NCBI RefSeq assembly: GCF_008001015.1
Contig: NZ_CP042862.1
Span: 1,612,001-1,676,000, forward strand
Source of the DNA: Serinicoccus profundi
GTDB taxonomy: Bacteria > Actinomycetota > Actinomycetes > Actinomycetales > Dermatophilaceae
Direction: 5' to 3'
DNA: 64,000 nucleotides
The translations under genes and the position numbers were made by a program. The notes beneath the pieces were generated by a model. That model saw only the letters and a list, made by a program, of their open reading frames with translations, was not told where the DNA came from and did not search any database. Numbering within the stretch: position 1 is the first letter of the stretch; the number at the start of each line of letters is the position of its first letter. Below are positions 50,501 to 62,043 of the stretch, piece by piece.

Positions 50501-51094
50501 GTGAACGCTGGAGCAGACGCGCCAGGCGGAACGGGACGCGGGCCGGCACAGCAGCCGGTCGGGTCCCAGGGTCTGCTGTTCACCGACGACACCGCAGCGC
50601 TGGACGACGGCATCGGCTACCGCGGCCCCACGGTCTGCGGCGCGGCCGGCGTCACCTACCGCCAGCTCGACTACTGGGCCCGCACCGGCCTGCTCGAGCC
50701 CTCCGTGCGCAACCCCTCCGGGTCCGGCACCCAGCGGCTCTACAGCTTCCGCGACATCCTCGTCCTCAAGATCATCAAGCGGCTGCTGGACACCGGCATC
50801 TCGCTGCAGCAGATCCGGGTCGCCGTCAACGCGCTCCGCGAGCGAGGCGTCCAGGACCTCGCCCACATCACCCTCATGAGCGACGGGGCCAGCGTCTACG
50901 AGTGCACGAGCGACGACGAGGTCATCGATCTGGTCCGCGGCGGGCAGGGCGTCTTCGCCATCGCCGTCGGCAGCGTCTGGCGCGAGGTCGAGGGCCAGTT
51001 GGCGCAGTTGCCGAGCGAGCGGGCCGACGAGCCCGTGGGTGAGCACCCCGGCGACGAGCTGTCCGCGCGGCGACGCGCCCGCAAGACCTCCTGA
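50501..51094 (+). CDS. MerR-family regulator
   Basis: A 197-residue protein with a MerR winged helix at residues about 40-115 (YRGPTVCGAAGVTYRQLDYWARTGLLEPS, LYSFRDILVLKIIKRLLDTGISLQQIRVAV) and a dimerisation and ligand region with VYECTSDDEVIDLVRGGQGVFAIAVG. It corresponds to Rv1830 of the mycobacterial block. An AGGAGG ribosome site precedes the GTG at 50501. Confidence 0.85.
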   Translation: MNAGADAPGGTGRGPAQQPVGSQGLLFTDDTAALDDGIGYRGPTVCGAAGVTYRQLDYWARTGLLEPSVRNPSGSGTQRLYSFRDILVLKIIKRLLDTGISLQQIRVAVNALRERGVQDLAHITLMSDGASVYECTSDDEVIDLVRGGQGVFAIAVGSVWREVEGQLAQLPSERADEPVGEHPGDELSARRRARKTS

Positions 51095-51134
51095 GGGGGC
51101 ACCGCTCCCGGTCGGCGCGGCGGTACGGTCCTGC

Positions 51135-51140
51135 TAGATT
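51135..51140 (+). promoter_or_regulatory. -10 box of the gcvP promoter
   Basis: TAGATT about 25 bases before the riboswitch aptamer, correctly placed to start the leader transcript. The -35 is not clear. Confidence 0.45.
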
Positions 51141-51158
51141 GTGGGCTGCCGATGACGT

Positions 51159-51260
51159 CGCGTGGGAGAGTCCTCCTCGCACTGCGGTGAGGCGCCGAAG
51201 GGGCATACTCCCCACCAAGCTCTCAGGCGCCCGGGACCACGCGGAACAGGCAACTCTGGA
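51159..51260 (+). promoter_or_regulatory. Glycine riboswitch
   Basis: The conserved glycine-aptamer words appear in order: GTGGGAGAG, GAGGCGCCGAAGGGGCA, CTCTCAGGCGCCCGGGACC, AACAGGCAACTCTGGA. One aptamer is clear; I do not see a second complete one. A hairpin directly after it (GTCCCG at 51263-51268 with CGGGAC at 51274-51279) may be part of the expression platform, and the gcvP ribosome site follows 40 bases later. Glycine should switch on gcvP. Confidence 0.9.
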
Positions 51261-51332
51261 ACGTCCCGTTGCTCGGGACCGGCAAAGGGGGAGGTGCCAG
51301 CGCAGGCCCGAGCCCGAAGGAGCCGTACGTCC

Positions 51333-54233
51333 ATGAGCCACCCCACGCCAGAATTCGTCGCCCGCCATGTCGGTCCCCGCCAGGAGGACGTCGACCGGAT
51401 GCTCGAGGTGGTCGGCTACGACAGCCTGGAGGCCCTCGTCGAGGCCGCCACCCCGGAGGGGATCCGCGGTGCGGCACCGCTCGCGATCGAGGCGGCCGAC
51501 AGCGAGCAGGCGGTCATCGCCGAGCTGCGCGCCCTGGCCGCCCGCAACACCGTCGTCACCCCGATGATCGGCCTGGGCTACTACGGCACCCAGACGCCGC
51601 CGGTGGTGCTGCGCAACATCCTGGAGAACCCCGCCTGGTACACCGCCTACACACCGTACCAGCCCGAGATCTCCCAGGGCCGGCTGGAGGCGCTGCTCAA
51701 CTTCCAGACCGTGGTCACCGACCTCACCGGTCTGGCCGTCGCCGGTGCGTCCATGCTCGACGAGGGCACCGCGGCCGCCGAGGCCATGGCCCTCATGCGG
51801 CGCAGCAGCAAGGTGGCGCAGGACGCCGTGCTCCTGGTGGACGAGCACCTCCTGCCGCAGTCCGAGGCCGTCGTGCGCGCCCGGGCGGAGGCGGTCGGCT
51901 GGGAGGTCGTCACCGCCGACGTCACCGCGGTCACCGACGTCGACAGCCTCCGGGCCGCCGCCGGTGACCGCGACGTCTTCGGCGTGCTGGTGCAGTACCC
52001 CGGCGCCGACGGCCTCATCCGCGACTTCGCCGCCCTCACCGACGCCGCCCACGAGGCGGGCGCCCTCGTGACGGCCGCGGCCGACCTCCTCGCCCTCACC
52101 CTCATCGCCCCGCCGAGCCGGTGGGGCGCGGACGTCGCAGTCGGCACGACGCAGCGCTTCGGCGTGCCGCTCGGCTTCGGCGGACCGCACGCGGGCTACC
52201 TCGCCGTGCGCGAGGGCCTGGAGCGCACCCTGCCCGGACGACTGGTGGGCGTGTCCAAGGACGTCGACGGCAAGCAGGCCTACCGCCTCGCGCTGCAGAC
52301 CCGGGAGCAGCACATCCGCCGGGAGAAGGCGACGTCCAACATCTGCACCGCCCAGGTGCTGCTCGCCGTCATGGCTTCGATGTATGCCGTGTGGCACGGC
52401 CCGGACGGGCTGCGGCGGATCGCGGCACGTGTCCACGCCCAGGCCGCCGCCCTGGCCGAGGCGCTGACCGGCGCCGGTCTCGAGCTCGCGGGTGACCGGT
52501 TCTTCGACACCCTGAGCGTGCGGGTGCCCGGGCGGGCCGGGCAGGTGCTCGCCGCGGCGCTCGAGCGCGGCATCAACCTGTGGCGGGTCGACGACGACAC
52601 CGTCCTGCTGTCCGTCGACGAGCTCACCACCACCGCGGACCTGCGGGCGGTGGCCGAGTCCTTCGGCGCCGACCCGGACACGATGACCCTCGACGGGCTC
52701 GCGGAGTCCGCCGAGGACCGCGCCGACGCCGACGCCGGCGACCTCGCGCGCGCCGGGGACGAGGCATACCTCACCCACCCGGTGTTCTCCAGCCACCGCA
52801 GCGAGACCGCCCTGCTGCGCTACCTGCGCTCCCTCGCCGACAGGGACTACGCGCTGGACCGCGGCATGATCCCGCTCGGGTCCTGCACGATGAAGCTCAA
52901 CCCCACCACGACCATGGAGTCGGTCACCTGGCCGGAGTTCGGGTCGCTGCACCCCTTCGCCCCGGCCGACCAGAGCGAGGGCTACCGCGAGCTCATCGCC
53001 CAGCTCTGCGGCTGGCTGGAGGAGATCACCGGCTACGACACCGTCTCGCTGCAGCCCAACGCCGGTGCCCAGGGGGAGTTCGCGGGCCTGCTCGCGATCC
53101 GCCGCTATCACCTGGCCAACGGCGACGCGGAGCGCACCGTCTGCCTCATCCCGGCCAGCGCGCACGGCACCAACGCCGCGAGCGCGGTGATGGCCGGGCT
53201 CAAGGTGGTCGTCGTCAAGAGCACCGGCACCGGTGAGATCGACCTCGAGGACCTGCGCGCCAAGATCGACACCCATCGCGACCAGCTCGCGGCGATCATG
53301 GTGACCTATCCCTCCACGCACGGCGTCTACGAGGACACCATCACCGAGCTGTGCGAGCTCGTCCACGAGGCCGGCGGTCAGGTCTACGTCGACGGCGCCA
53401 ACCTCAACGCCCTGCTCGGCATCGCCAAGCCGGGGGAGTTCGGCGGCGACGTCAGCCACCTCAACCTGCACAAGACCTTCACCATCCCGCACGGCGGGGG
53501 TGGCCCGGGTGTCGGGCCCGTCGGGGTCCGCGAGCACCTGGCCCCCTACCTGCCGAACCACCCGCTGGACCCGCAGGCCGGACCCGAGACCGGTCCCGGC
53601 CCCATCTCCGCCGCGCCCTTCGGATCCGCCGGGATCCTGCAGATCCCGTGGGCCTACATCCGGCTCATGGGCGGCGAGGGGCTGACCCGGTCCGGCCAGG
53701 TCGCGGTGCTGTCGGCCAACTACGTCGCCCGGCGGCTGCACGAGCACTTCCCGGTCCTCTACACCGGTGATGAGGGTCTCGTCGCGCACGAGTGCATCCT
53801 CGACCTGCGAGGTCTGACCAAGACCACCGGCGTGAGCGTCGACGACGTCGCCAAGCGGCTCATCGACTACGGCTTCCACGCCCCGACGATGTCCTTCCCC
53901 GTCGCGGGCACCCTCATGGTGGAGCCGACCGAGTCGGAGGACCTCGGGGAGATCGACCGCTTCATCGACGCCATGATCGCCATCCGCCGGGAGATGGACG
54001 AGGCGGCCGCGAGCGAGGGTGGTGTCGAGGCGAGCGCCCTGCGCGGCGCCCCGCATACCGCGCTGTCGCTCGCGGGGGAGTGGGAGGCCTCCTACGACCG
54101 GATGCGTGCGGCCTACCCCGAGGGCGTCGACCCGGACCGGAAGTACTGGCCGCCGGTGCGCCGCATCGACGGGGTCTACGGCGACCGCAACCTCGTCTGC
54201 TCCTGCCCGCCGCCGGAGGCCTTCGAGGACTGA
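51333..54233 (+). CDS. gcvP: Glycine dehydrogenase (decarboxylating), P protein
   Basis: A 966-residue full-length PLP enzyme that decarboxylates glycine and loads the aminomethyl group onto lipoyl-GcvH. [17 protein letters not shown] starts the N-terminal half ([33 protein letters not shown] region), and [21 protein letters not shown] starts the C-terminal half, which carries the PLP lysine in [20 protein letters not shown]. The ATG at 51333 has AAGGAG 11 bases upstream; longer frames run into the riboswitch and are rejected. A short hairpin at 54239-54254 follows the gene. Confidence 0.95.
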   Translation: MSHPTPEFVARHVGPRQEDVDRMLEVVGYDSLEALVEAATPEGIRGAAPLAIEAADSEQAVIAELRALAARNTVVTPMIGLGYYGTQTPPVVLRNILENPAWYTAYTPYQPEISQGRLEALLNFQTVVTDLTGLAVAGASMLDEGTAAAEAMALMRRSSKVAQDAVLLVDEHLLPQSEAVVRARAEAVGWEVVTADVTAVTDVDSLRAAAGDRDVFGVLVQYPGADGLIRDFAALTDAAHEAGALVTAAADLLALTLIAPPSRWGADVAVGTTQRFGVPLGFGGPHAGYLAVREGLERTLPGRLVGVSKDVDGKQAYRLALQTREQHIRREKATSNICTAQVLLAVMASMYAVWHGPDGLRRIAARVHAQAAALAEALTGAGLELAGDRFFDTLSVRVPGRAGQVLAAALERGINLWRVDDDTVLLSVDELTTTADLRAVAESFGADPDTMTLDGLAESAEDRADADAGDLARAGDEAYLTHPVFSSHRSETALLRYLRSLADRDYALDRGMIPLGSCTMKLNPTTTMESVTWPEFGSLHPFAPADQSEGYRELIAQLCGWLEEITGYDTVSLQPNAGAQGEFAGLLAIRRYHLANGDAERTVCLIPASAHGTNAASAVMAGLKVVVVKSTGTGEIDLEDLRAKIDTHRDQLAAIMVTYPSTHGVYEDTITELCELVHEAGGQVYVDGANLNALLGIAKPGEFGGDVSHLNLHKTFTIPHGGGGPGVGPVGVREHLAPYLPNHPLDPQAGPETGPGPISAAPFGSAGILQIPWAYIRLMGGEGLTRSGQVAVLSANYVARRLHEHFPVLYTGDEGLVAHECILDLRGLTKTTGVSVDDVAKRLIDYGFHAPTMSFPVAGTLMVEPTESEDLGEIDRFIDAMIAIRREMDEAAASEGGVEASALRGAPHTALSLAGEWEASYDRMRAAYPEGVDPDRKYWPPVRRIDGVYGDRNLVCSCPPPEAFED

Positions 54234-54303
54234 GCCACGGGGTCTGCGCCCCGCAGGGCTCCGGTAGTGGTGGAGCGGCCCACATTGTGTGAGGATTCAG
54301 CGC

Positions 54304-55839
54304 ATGGGCCAAGAGGTGAGTCACAGCGAGTTCACGCGTGAGCAGCGGCTGGCGTTCCGTGCCAAGGTCCGCGACGACCTGGACTGCTTCGAGCAGATGC
54401 TCGAGGGCAGCAGGTTCGACTTCACCCGGCCGCAGATGGGCCTGGAGATCGAGCTCAACCTCGTCGACGAGGAGTCCCTGGACCCGGCGCTGCGCAACCG
54501 CGAGGTGCTGGCCGACATCGGTGAGGTCGACTTCCAGACCGAGGTCGGCCGCTACAACATCGAGCTCAACGTGCCGCCGCGGCCGATGGCCGGTGACCAG
54601 GCGGTGCGTCTGGAGCGGTGGCTGGCACAGTCGATGCGCCGGGCGGGCGATGCGGCCCGCGGTCACCAGTGCCGCGTCGCCTCGGTCGGCATCGTCCCGA
54701 CGCTGGAGGCCGAGCTCTTCGACCAGCCGTGGCTGTCCGACGGCGTGCGCTACACCGCCCTCAACGACTCCCTGATCCGGGAGCGCGGGGAGGGCTTCGA
54801 GCTGGACATCGAGGGCGCGACGGGTGAGCGGGTCCAGAGCTACCACGACACCATCGGGCCGCTGTCCGGGTGCACCTCGGTGCAGCTGCACCAGCAGGTG
54901 ACCCCGCTGGACTTCCCGGTCTACTGGAACGCCGCCACCGTGATCTCGAGCCTGCAGATCGCGGTCGGCGCCAACTCGCCCTACCTGTTCGGCAAGCGGC
55001 TGTGGGCCGAGACCCGGATCCCGCTGTTCACCCAGATGACCGACACCCGCTCCATCGAGCTCAAGCACCAGGGAGTGCGTCCCCGGGCCTACTTCGGCCG
55101 CACCTGGATCACCTCGATCTTCGACCTCTTCGAGGAGAACGTCCGGTCCTTCCCGGCGTTGCTGCCGGAGACCTCGGACGAGGATGCCAAGGCGGTGCTC
55201 GCCTCGGGCGGGGTGCCGAAGCTGTCCGACCTCAAGCTGCACAACGGCACGGTATGGCGCTGGAACCGGCCGATCTACGACATGACCCAGGGCGTGCCGC
55301 ACCTGCGGGTGGAGAACCGCGTGCTGCCGGCCGGGCCGACGGCCGTCGACACGGTCGCCAACGCGTGCTTCTACTACGGGCTGCTGGAGTCCTTCACCAC
55401 GAGCGGACGCCCGATCTGGACGAAGATGACCTTCGCCGACGCCGACCGCAACTTCCGGGAGGCGGCCAAGCACGGCATCGAGGCGACCCAGGCGTGGCCG
55501 GGGCTCGGCACCCTGCCGGCGGTCGACCTCATCGCCGACCACCTGTTGTCGGTCGCCGACGACGGCCTGGCCGCGCTGGGGCTGCGCCGCGAGGTCCGCA
55601 GCCACTACCTGTCGATCATCGAGGGGCGCTGCCGTGCGGCCACCAACGGTGCGAGCTGGCAGGTCGCGGTGACCGAGGCCTACGAGGCCGCGGGCTACTC
55701 CCGGCACGAGGCGCTGCGCGCGATGTTCGGCCACTACCTCGACCACTCCGAGGAGAACATCCCGGTGCATACCTGGGACGTCCCCACGGTCGAGGCGAGG
55801 ACCGGTCAGCCCCCCGTGGCGGAGGAGCGCTCGGCCTAG
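54304..55839 (+). CDS. Glutamate-cysteine ligase family 2 (GCS2) protein
   Basis: A 511-residue protein of the carboxylate-amine ligase GCS2 fold. MGLEIELNLVDEESLDP contains the Glu pair for metal binding, and FQTEVGRYNIELNVPPRPM, SGCTSVQLHQQVTP and LRVENRVLPAGPTAVDT are further core segments. Family members make gamma-glutamyl bonds (gamma-glutamylcysteine or, for EgtA, the ergothioneine precursor). In mycothiol-using Actinobacteria the substrate of this version is not settled. The stop codon shares CTAG with the stop of the converging phosphatase gene. Confidence 0.82.
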   Translation: MGQEVSHSEFTREQRLAFRAKVRDDLDCFEQMLEGSRFDFTRPQMGLEIELNLVDEESLDPALRNREVLADIGEVDFQTEVGRYNIELNVPPRPMAGDQAVRLERWLAQSMRRAGDAARGHQCRVASVGIVPTLEAELFDQPWLSDGVRYTALNDSLIRERGEGFELDIEGATGERVQSYHDTIGPLSGCTSVQLHQQVTPLDFPVYWNAATVISSLQIAVGANSPYLFGKRLWAETRIPLFTQMTDTRSIELKHQGVRPRAYFGRTWITSIFDLFEENVRSFPALLPETSDEDAKAVLASGGVPKLSDLKLHNGTVWRWNRPIYDMTQGVPHLRVENRVLPAGPTAVDTVANACFYYGLLESFTTSGRPIWTKMTFADADRNFREAAKHGIEATQAWPGLGTLPAVDLIADHLLSVADDGLAALGLRREVRSHYLSIIEGRCRAATNGASWQVAVTEAYEAAGYSRHEALRAMFGHYLDHSEENIPVHTWDVPTVEARTGQPPVAEERSA

Positions 55840-56465
55840 CGGTGGTTCCAGGCCTCGATCGTGGGCTGCTCGCGGTGGTGGCCCAGGATCGCGACGGCAC
55901 CCACCTCGAAGGTCAGGTGCTGACCGAACCTCGGGGCCTGACGGAGGTAGACGCTGGTGAGGATCCGCAACGCGTGGCCGTGCCCCACGAGGGCGACGTC
56001 ACCCTCGAAGAGGTGGGGCCACACGCGCTCCAGCACGACGCTGGCCCGCCCGGCCACCTGCTCCACGGTCTCGCCCGGGGTGTCGCCGGGCACGACCCCG
56101 TGGTGGAAGACATTCCACCGGTAGCCCAGCTCGCGCCGGATCTCCGGTGTGCTGCGGCCCTCGTAGCCGCCGTAGTCCCACTCGCGGAGGTCCTCGTCGA
56201 TCTCGTCGACGCGGAGCCCGGCGAGTCGCGCCGTGTCGCGGGCGCGCTGCATCGGTGAGCACCGCACGTGGGAGAAGGAACGCCCGGCCAGCACGTCGGT
56301 GAGCCCGGCGGCCGCACGCTCTCCCTCGGGCAGCAGGGGCAGGTCGGTCAGACCGGTGTGCTGACCCGACCGGGACCACTCGGTCTCGCCGTGCCGGATG
56401 AGGACGAGCCGGTGGGGCGGGATCGCAGGGCCGGGGATCTCGGTCTGGCTCGTCGCGTCACTCAT
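55836..56465 (-). CDS. Histidine phosphatase (phosphoglycerate mutase-like)
   Basis: A 209-residue enzyme. The phosphohistidine signature LVLIRHGETEWS is at about residue 20, RCSPMQRARDTA follows, the acid is in LREWDYGGYEG, and the second His is in ALVGHGHALRIL. GHTGLTDLPL is typical of the small cytosolic acid phosphatase group. Substrate not predictable. It is divergent from the OsmC gene, with starts 18 bp apart. Confidence 0.87.
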   Translation of the reverse strand: MSDATSQTEIPGPAIPPHRLVLIRHGETEWSRSGQHTGLTDLPLLPEGERAAAGLTDVLAGRSFSHVRCSPMQRARDTARLAGLRVDEIDEDLREWDYGGYEGRSTPEIRRELGYRWNVFHHGVVPGDTPGETVEQVAGRASVVLERVWPHLFEGDVALVGHGHALRILTSVYLRQAPRFGQHLTFEVGAVAILGHHREQPTIEAWNHR

Positions 56466-56483
56466 CCCTGGCACACTACCGGC

Positions 56484-56915
56484 ATGGCTGACGACGCATA
56501 CCGCTCCGTGTCCCTGACCCGCACCGGCCCCGGTCACTTCGAGGCACGCAACGCCCGGGGCGGCACGATCCCGGTCGGCATGGGTGCCGGTGACGACGGC
56601 GGGGCCTTCTCCCCGGTCGAGCTGCTGCTCGTGGCGGTCGCCGGGTGCTCCGGGATCGACATCGACCTGCTGACCTCCCGCAAGGCGGAGCCGACGTCCT
56701 TCGAGATCGGCGCGGGCGCGGAGAAGGTGCGCGACGAGGAGGGCAACCACCTCGGGCCCGTGACGGTGACCGTGCAGGTGAACTTCCCCGACGGTGCGGA
56801 GGGTGACGCGGCCCGCGAGCGGCTGCCCGAGGCGGTCGCGAAGTCCCGCGACCGACTGTGCACGGTGTCCCGCACGGTCGCGCTGCCCACCCCGGTCGAC
56901 TTCGAGATCAGCTGA
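56484..56915 (+). CDS. OsmC-family protein
   Basis: A 143-residue protein of OsmC fold. Its single central Cys is in LLVAVAGCSGIDID, where the family peroxidatic Cys sits, and a C-terminal Cys is in KSRDRLCTVSRTV, so the two-cysteine peroxidase pair is present. It probably reduces organic hydroperoxides or reactive sulfur species. The ATG at 56484 has CACACT 6 bases before it (leaderless pattern). Confidence 0.85.
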   Translation: MADDAYRSVSLTRTGPGHFEARNARGGTIPVGMGAGDDGGAFSPVELLLVAVAGCSGIDIDLLTSRKAEPTSFEIGAGAEKVRDEEGNHLGPVTVTVQVNFPDGAEGDAARERLPEAVAKSRDRLCTVSRTVALPTPVDFEIS

Positions 56916-56948
56916 GCCCGGCCCTCGGTATGCCCCGCGCCGGTGTGG

Positions 56949-57581
56949 TCACGGCGGCGGCTTCGAGGGGTGGGCGGGGCGCGGCTGCTCGGCCGGCCCG
57001 GTGTGCAGGTGGCCGGCGTCCCGCAGCTGCTCCTGCACCCGGTGGGCGCCCTTGACCCCGAGCAGTGCGCGAGGGTGGATGGCCTGCCCGGCGCGGACCA
57101 CGGAGATGCGCCCGTTGGGCTCGAGGACGACGAGGGCGACCTGGGTGAGGTGGCTGACCCCGGCCTGGCGCAACGAGCTCCAGAGCATGGTGGTGGTGAG
57201 GCCGTAGCTGCGCATGGTGTCGTTCTGCACCTTGCCGGCCACCACGAGGACCACGGCGCGGGCTCGGGACTGGCCGTCCAGCTGGGGCAGCGGCAGCCGG
57301 CGCAGGTTGCGGAAGAGCACCTCCAGCGTGGCCAGGGTGCCGAGCGCGATGAGACCCCCGCTGAGCGTCGGCACGTGCCCCATCGTGGAGCGGCCGACGA
57401 TGGCGCCGAGGACGGTCACGATGGCCAGGTCGAGGCTGCGGGGGCTGGAGTAGAGGCGTTGGCCCCACAGCCGCAGGACCGCGCCGAAGACGAAGTAGAT
57501 CGTCACGGTGCTGAGCACGACGGCGATCGCCCCGGCGGGGGTGATTCCGATGTAGTGCCACAGGTCGCGCATGGCAGACAT
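56949..57581 (-). CDS. DUF421 (YetF/YcaP-like) membrane protein
   Basis: A 210-residue protein with three membrane helices near the N-terminus (GAIAVVLSTVTIYFVFGAVL, IVTVLGAIVGRSTMG, LIALGTLATLEVLF) and a cytoplasmic domain with ALVVLEPNGRISVVR and RALLGVK. Members are found in many envelopes and their role is unknown. It starts at MSAMRDLWHYIGITP; the second ATG 9 bases later is equally possible. Confidence 0.82.
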   Translation of the reverse strand: MSAMRDLWHYIGITPAGAIAVVLSTVTIYFVFGAVLRLWGQRLYSSPRSLDLAIVTVLGAIVGRSTMGHVPTLSGGLIALGTLATLEVLFRNLRRLPLPQLDGQSRARAVVLVVAGKVQNDTMRSYGLTTTMLWSSLRQAGVSHLTQVALVVLEPNGRISVVRAGQAIHPRALLGVKGAHRVQEQLRDAGHLHTGPAEQPRPAHPSKPPP

Positions 57582-57632
57582 GGTGGCAGACGGCACCCGA
57601 CAAACCAGTGGTGGTCCGTCGGTGCCGTGCGG

Positions 57633-57638
57633 CAGGCT
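57633..57638 (+). promoter_or_regulatory. -10 box before the tandem GNAT gene
   Basis: CAGGCT, 6 bases before the ATG at 57645; same leaderless spacing as other genes in the window. Confidence 0.4.
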
Positions 57639-57644
57639 GGACCC

Positions 57645-58652
57645 ATGAGCACCACCGAGACGACGGCATACCGCTGGGCGACGCTGACCCCGGCGGACCT
57701 CGACGCGTGGGCGGAGTTGGTCAACCACCTCGCCGTCGTCGACCGCACCGAGGAGTTCGTCAGCGCCGAGGACCTCGCCGAGGAGCTCGCCAGCCCCGGG
57801 CACGACCCGGAGCGGGACACCTGGGCGGTCTGGGCCGGTGAGCGGCTGATCGCCGTCGCCACCGTCGTCGTGCCGACCACGCCGGACAACGAGGGGCAGG
57901 CCCGCGCCTACCTCGGGGGCGGGGTGCACGCCGAGCACCGCCGCCGCGGGCTCGGCACGGCGCTGTTCGACGCTGCCGAGGCGCGCGGGGTCGAGCTGCT
58001 GCGTGAGCGCCACCCGGGCGTGTCCGCCTACCTCGCGGCGGGCGGGGAGCTGCCAGGGGCGCCGGTGCGCGACCTGCTCCACGATCGCGGCTATGCCATC
58101 GTCCGCTACTACAACTTCCTCACCCGTGGTCTGGACGACGTCCCGGAGGCGCCCGAGATCGAGGGGATCGAGCTCGTGACGCCGAGGCCCGAGGACGAGG
58201 AGGCGGTGCGGATCGCGCACAACGCAGCCTTCCGCGACCACTGGGGCTCGGGGCAGATCGATCCCGAGCGCTGGCACGAGCACTGGGTCTCCCGCAGCTC
58301 GCGGCCGGCGTTGTCGACCCTCGCCCGCGGGGTCGGCGGGGAGGAGGACGGCCAGGTGCTGGCCTACATCCTCGTCGGTCAGTGGGTCGAGCGGGAGTCC
58401 TACGTCAACATCGTCGGGACGGTCCCGAGCGCTCGCGGGCGCGGCCTCGCGGCAGCCGCCCTCGCCCGCACCATCGCGGTCGTGGCCGCGACCGGAGACT
58501 TCGACGTCATCGAGCTCGACGTCGACTCCGAGAGCCTCACCGGCGCCACCCGGCTCTACGACCGGTTGGGCTTCCGGCTCAAGCACACCACGGCGGCGAT
58601 GCGCCGCCCGGTGCCCGGTTCTGGTCCCGAGCCGGCGCCGGACGCGGGGTAG
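57645..58652 (+). CDS. GNAT N-acetyltransferase with two GNAT domains
   Basis: A 335-residue protein built from two GNAT folds. Domain 1 (residues about 8-170) has VHAEHRRRGLGTALFDAAEA; domain 2 (about 175-325) has IVGTVPSARGRGLAAAALAR, so each has an acetyl-CoA-binding R/Q-x-x-G-x-G/A loop. The two-domain layout recalls mycothiol synthase, but key neighbours are lacking, so the acceptor is unknown. Confidence 0.82.
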   Translation: MSTTETTAYRWATLTPADLDAWAELVNHLAVVDRTEEFVSAEDLAEELASPGHDPERDTWAVWAGERLIAVATVVVPTTPDNEGQARAYLGGGVHAEHRRRGLGTALFDAAEARGVELLRERHPGVSAYLAAGGELPGAPVRDLLHDRGYAIVRYYNFLTRGLDDVPEAPEIEGIELVTPRPEDEEAVRIAHNAAFRDHWGSGQIDPERWHEHWVSRSSRPALSTLARGVGGEEDGQVLAYILVGQWVERESYVNIVGTVPSARGRGLAAAALARTIAVVAATGDFDVIELDVDSESLTGATRLYDRLGFRLKHTTAAMRRPVPGSGPEPAPDAG

Positions 58653-58677
58653 CCGGACGGGTGCGCGAGCCGGAGGT

Positions 58678-58683
58678 TAGTCT
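58678..58683 (+). promoter_or_regulatory. -10 box before the alpha/beta hydrolase gene
   Basis: TAGTCT, 6 bases before the GTG at 58690. Confidence 0.5.
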
Positions 58684-58689
58684 CGGGCG

Positions 58690-59508
58690 GTGAGCGACAC
58701 GTCTGCAGCGTCGGGAAGCCTGGGGCCACTGGCCCAGACCGTCATCGGCGACAGCGGGCCGACCGTCGTCTTCTGCCACGGCCTGCTGGGCCGGGGGCGC
58801 AACTTCACCGGGATCGCCAAGGCGCTGCAGCCGGACTTCCGCTGCGTGCTGCTAGACATGCCCGACCACGGCGCCTCGCCGTGGACCGAGCGCATCGACT
58901 ACGCCAGCGCGTCAGCCCTGCTCGTCCAGCAGTTGGAGACCCTCGCGACCGACGGGCCCGTGCACCTGGTCGGGCACTCGATGGGCGGCAAGACCGCGAT
59001 GACGGCCGCCCTGGAGACGCCTGCACTCGTCGACCGGCTCGTCGTGGTGGACATCAGCCCGACCGGGGCAGGGGAGGTGGGGGAGTTCGAGCACCTCATC
59101 TCCTCGTTGCTGGCGATCGACCTCGACGCCATCACCTCGCACGGGCAGGCGGACGCCGAGCTGGCCGCTGCGGTGGACTCACGGATGTTGCGAGGTTTCC
59201 TGCTGCAGAACCTCCGTCGCGATCCGCAGACCCACGCCTTCGGGTGGCAGCCCCACCTCGAGGTGCTGCTGCGCGACCTCGGCACGATCACCGGGGACGT
59301 CCCGCACGAGGGACGCACCTTCGACGGGCCGGTGCTGTGGATCGCCGGCAGCGAGTCGCCCTACGTCACCACCGCTCACGAGGGGCCGATGCGCGAGCTC
59401 TTCCCGCGCACGGTGCAGGTGACCATCAAGGGGGCCGGCCACTGGGTGCACTCCGAGCAACCGGCGGCCTTCACCGCCACATTGCGGCACTTCCTGCGCG
59501 CCCGCTGA
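58690..59508 (+). CDS. Alpha/beta-fold hydrolase
   Basis: A 272-residue hydrolase. The oxyanion strand is VVFCHGLLGRGRNF, the nucleophile elbow LVGHSMGGKTAM (Ser), the acid probably Asp in LWIAGSESPYV or a preceding turn, and the His in GAGHWVHSEQP. The sequence is closest in style to YbfF-like esterases. It starts at a leaderless GTG. Its TGA stop codon is directly followed by, and shares a base with, the first copy of tandem repeat locus 3. Confidence 0.87.
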   Translation: MSDTSAASGSLGPLAQTVIGDSGPTVVFCHGLLGRGRNFTGIAKALQPDFRCVLLDMPDHGASPWTERIDYASASALLVQQLETLATDGPVHLVGHSMGGKTAMTAALETPALVDRLVVVDISPTGAGEVGEFEHLISSLLAIDLDAITSHGQADAELAAAVDSRMLRGFLLQNLRRDPQTHAFGWQPHLEVLLRDLGTITGDVPHEGRTFDGPVLWIAGSESPYVTTAHEGPMRELFPRTVQVTIKGAGHWVHSEQPAAFTATLRHFLRAR

Positions 59509-59624
59509 CCATCTGCGGCGCTCGGTGGGGCTGAGGGCGACCATCTGCGGCGCTCGGTGGCCCCGGGGGCGACCATCTGCGGCGCTCGGTGGGCCCGTGG
59601 GTGACCATCTGCGGCGCTCGGTGG
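59509..59624. repeat. Tandem repeat array, locus 3 (four copies)
   Basis: Four copies start at 59509, 59541, 59573 and 59605, with a period of 32 bp. The core CCATCTGCGGCGCTCGGTGG is identical in all four, while the 12 bp spacers differ. The array fills the gap between the hydrolase stop and the promoter of yciO, whose -10 (TATGGT) begins at the end of the last core. Confidence 0.94.
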
Positions 59625-59636
59625 TTATGGTCGGGC

Positions 59637-60257
59637 ATGGCACGTTTTCTCGACATCCACCCCGTCGACCCGCAGCCGCGGCTGATCCAGCAGGTGGCGC
59701 AGGTGCTGCGCGAGGGAGGGCTGGCGGCCTTCCCGACCGACGCCTGCTACAGCCTGGGCGCCCACCTCGACGACCCGGACGCCAAGGCCCGGATCGTGGC
59801 CATCCGCCAGGTCGACGAGCGGCACCACTTCACCCTCATGTGCGCCGATTTCGCCCAGCTCGGGCAGTTCGTGCAGCTGGACAACGCGGTGTTCCGAGCG
59901 GTCAAGGCCGCGATCCCCGGGTGCTACACCTTCATCCTCCCCGCCACCAGGGAGGTGCCACGGCGCCTGCTGCACCCGAAGAAGAAGACCGTCGGGGTGC
60001 GCATACCGGCCGACCCGATCTGTCGTGCGCTGCTCTCGGAGATGGGGGAGCCGCTGCTTACCAGCACCCTGCTCATGCCGGGTGAAGAGGAGCCGCTCGG
60101 CTACGGCTGGGAGGTCAAGGAGCGGCTGGACCACCAGGTCGACGTCGTCGTCGACGGGGACCAGACCGGCTGCGAGCCGACCACCGTGGTGGACCTGTCG
60201 GAGGGGTATGCCGAGGTCCTGCGCGTCGGATCGGGAGACCCCGCGCCCTTCCAGTGA
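59637..60257 (+). CDS. yciO: YciO-type Sua5/YrdC protein
   Basis: A 206-residue YrdC-fold protein. IHPVDPQPRLIQQVAQVL, GGLAAFPTDACYSLG, HHFTLMCADFAQLGQF, GCYTFILPATREVPRRLLHP and TVGVRIPADPICRALLSE agree closely with E. coli YciO rather than with TsaC/Sua5. It should bind ATP and perhaps RNA; whether it makes threonylcarbamoyl-AMP is unclear. Start ATG at 59637, 5 bases after TATGGT. Confidence 0.88.
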   Translation: MARFLDIHPVDPQPRLIQQVAQVLREGGLAAFPTDACYSLGAHLDDPDAKARIVAIRQVDERHHFTLMCADFAQLGQFVQLDNAVFRAVKAAIPGCYTFILPATREVPRRLLHPKKKTVGVRIPADPICRALLSEMGEPLLTSTLLMPGEEEPLGYGWEVKERLDHQVDVVVDGDQTGCEPTTVVDLSEGYAEVLRVGSGDPAPFQ

Positions 60258-60275
60258 CGCACCGTGGCAGGTCGC

Positions 60276-61990
<1,715 letters not shown>

Positions 61991-62043
61991 GGTCGACCAC
62001 GTCCGTCGTCGACCACCCTTTCCCTCACGAGGAGCGAATCCCC

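Noticed and set aside
51162-51332. N-terminal extension of gcvP
   Set aside because: The sequence is the glycine riboswitch and its expression platform; the GcvP family N-terminus starts at 51333.
50922-54056. Minus-strand frame of 1,044 codons across gcvP
   Set aside because: Shadow of gcvP in high-GC sequence; its translation has no recognisable domain and gcvP is unambiguous.
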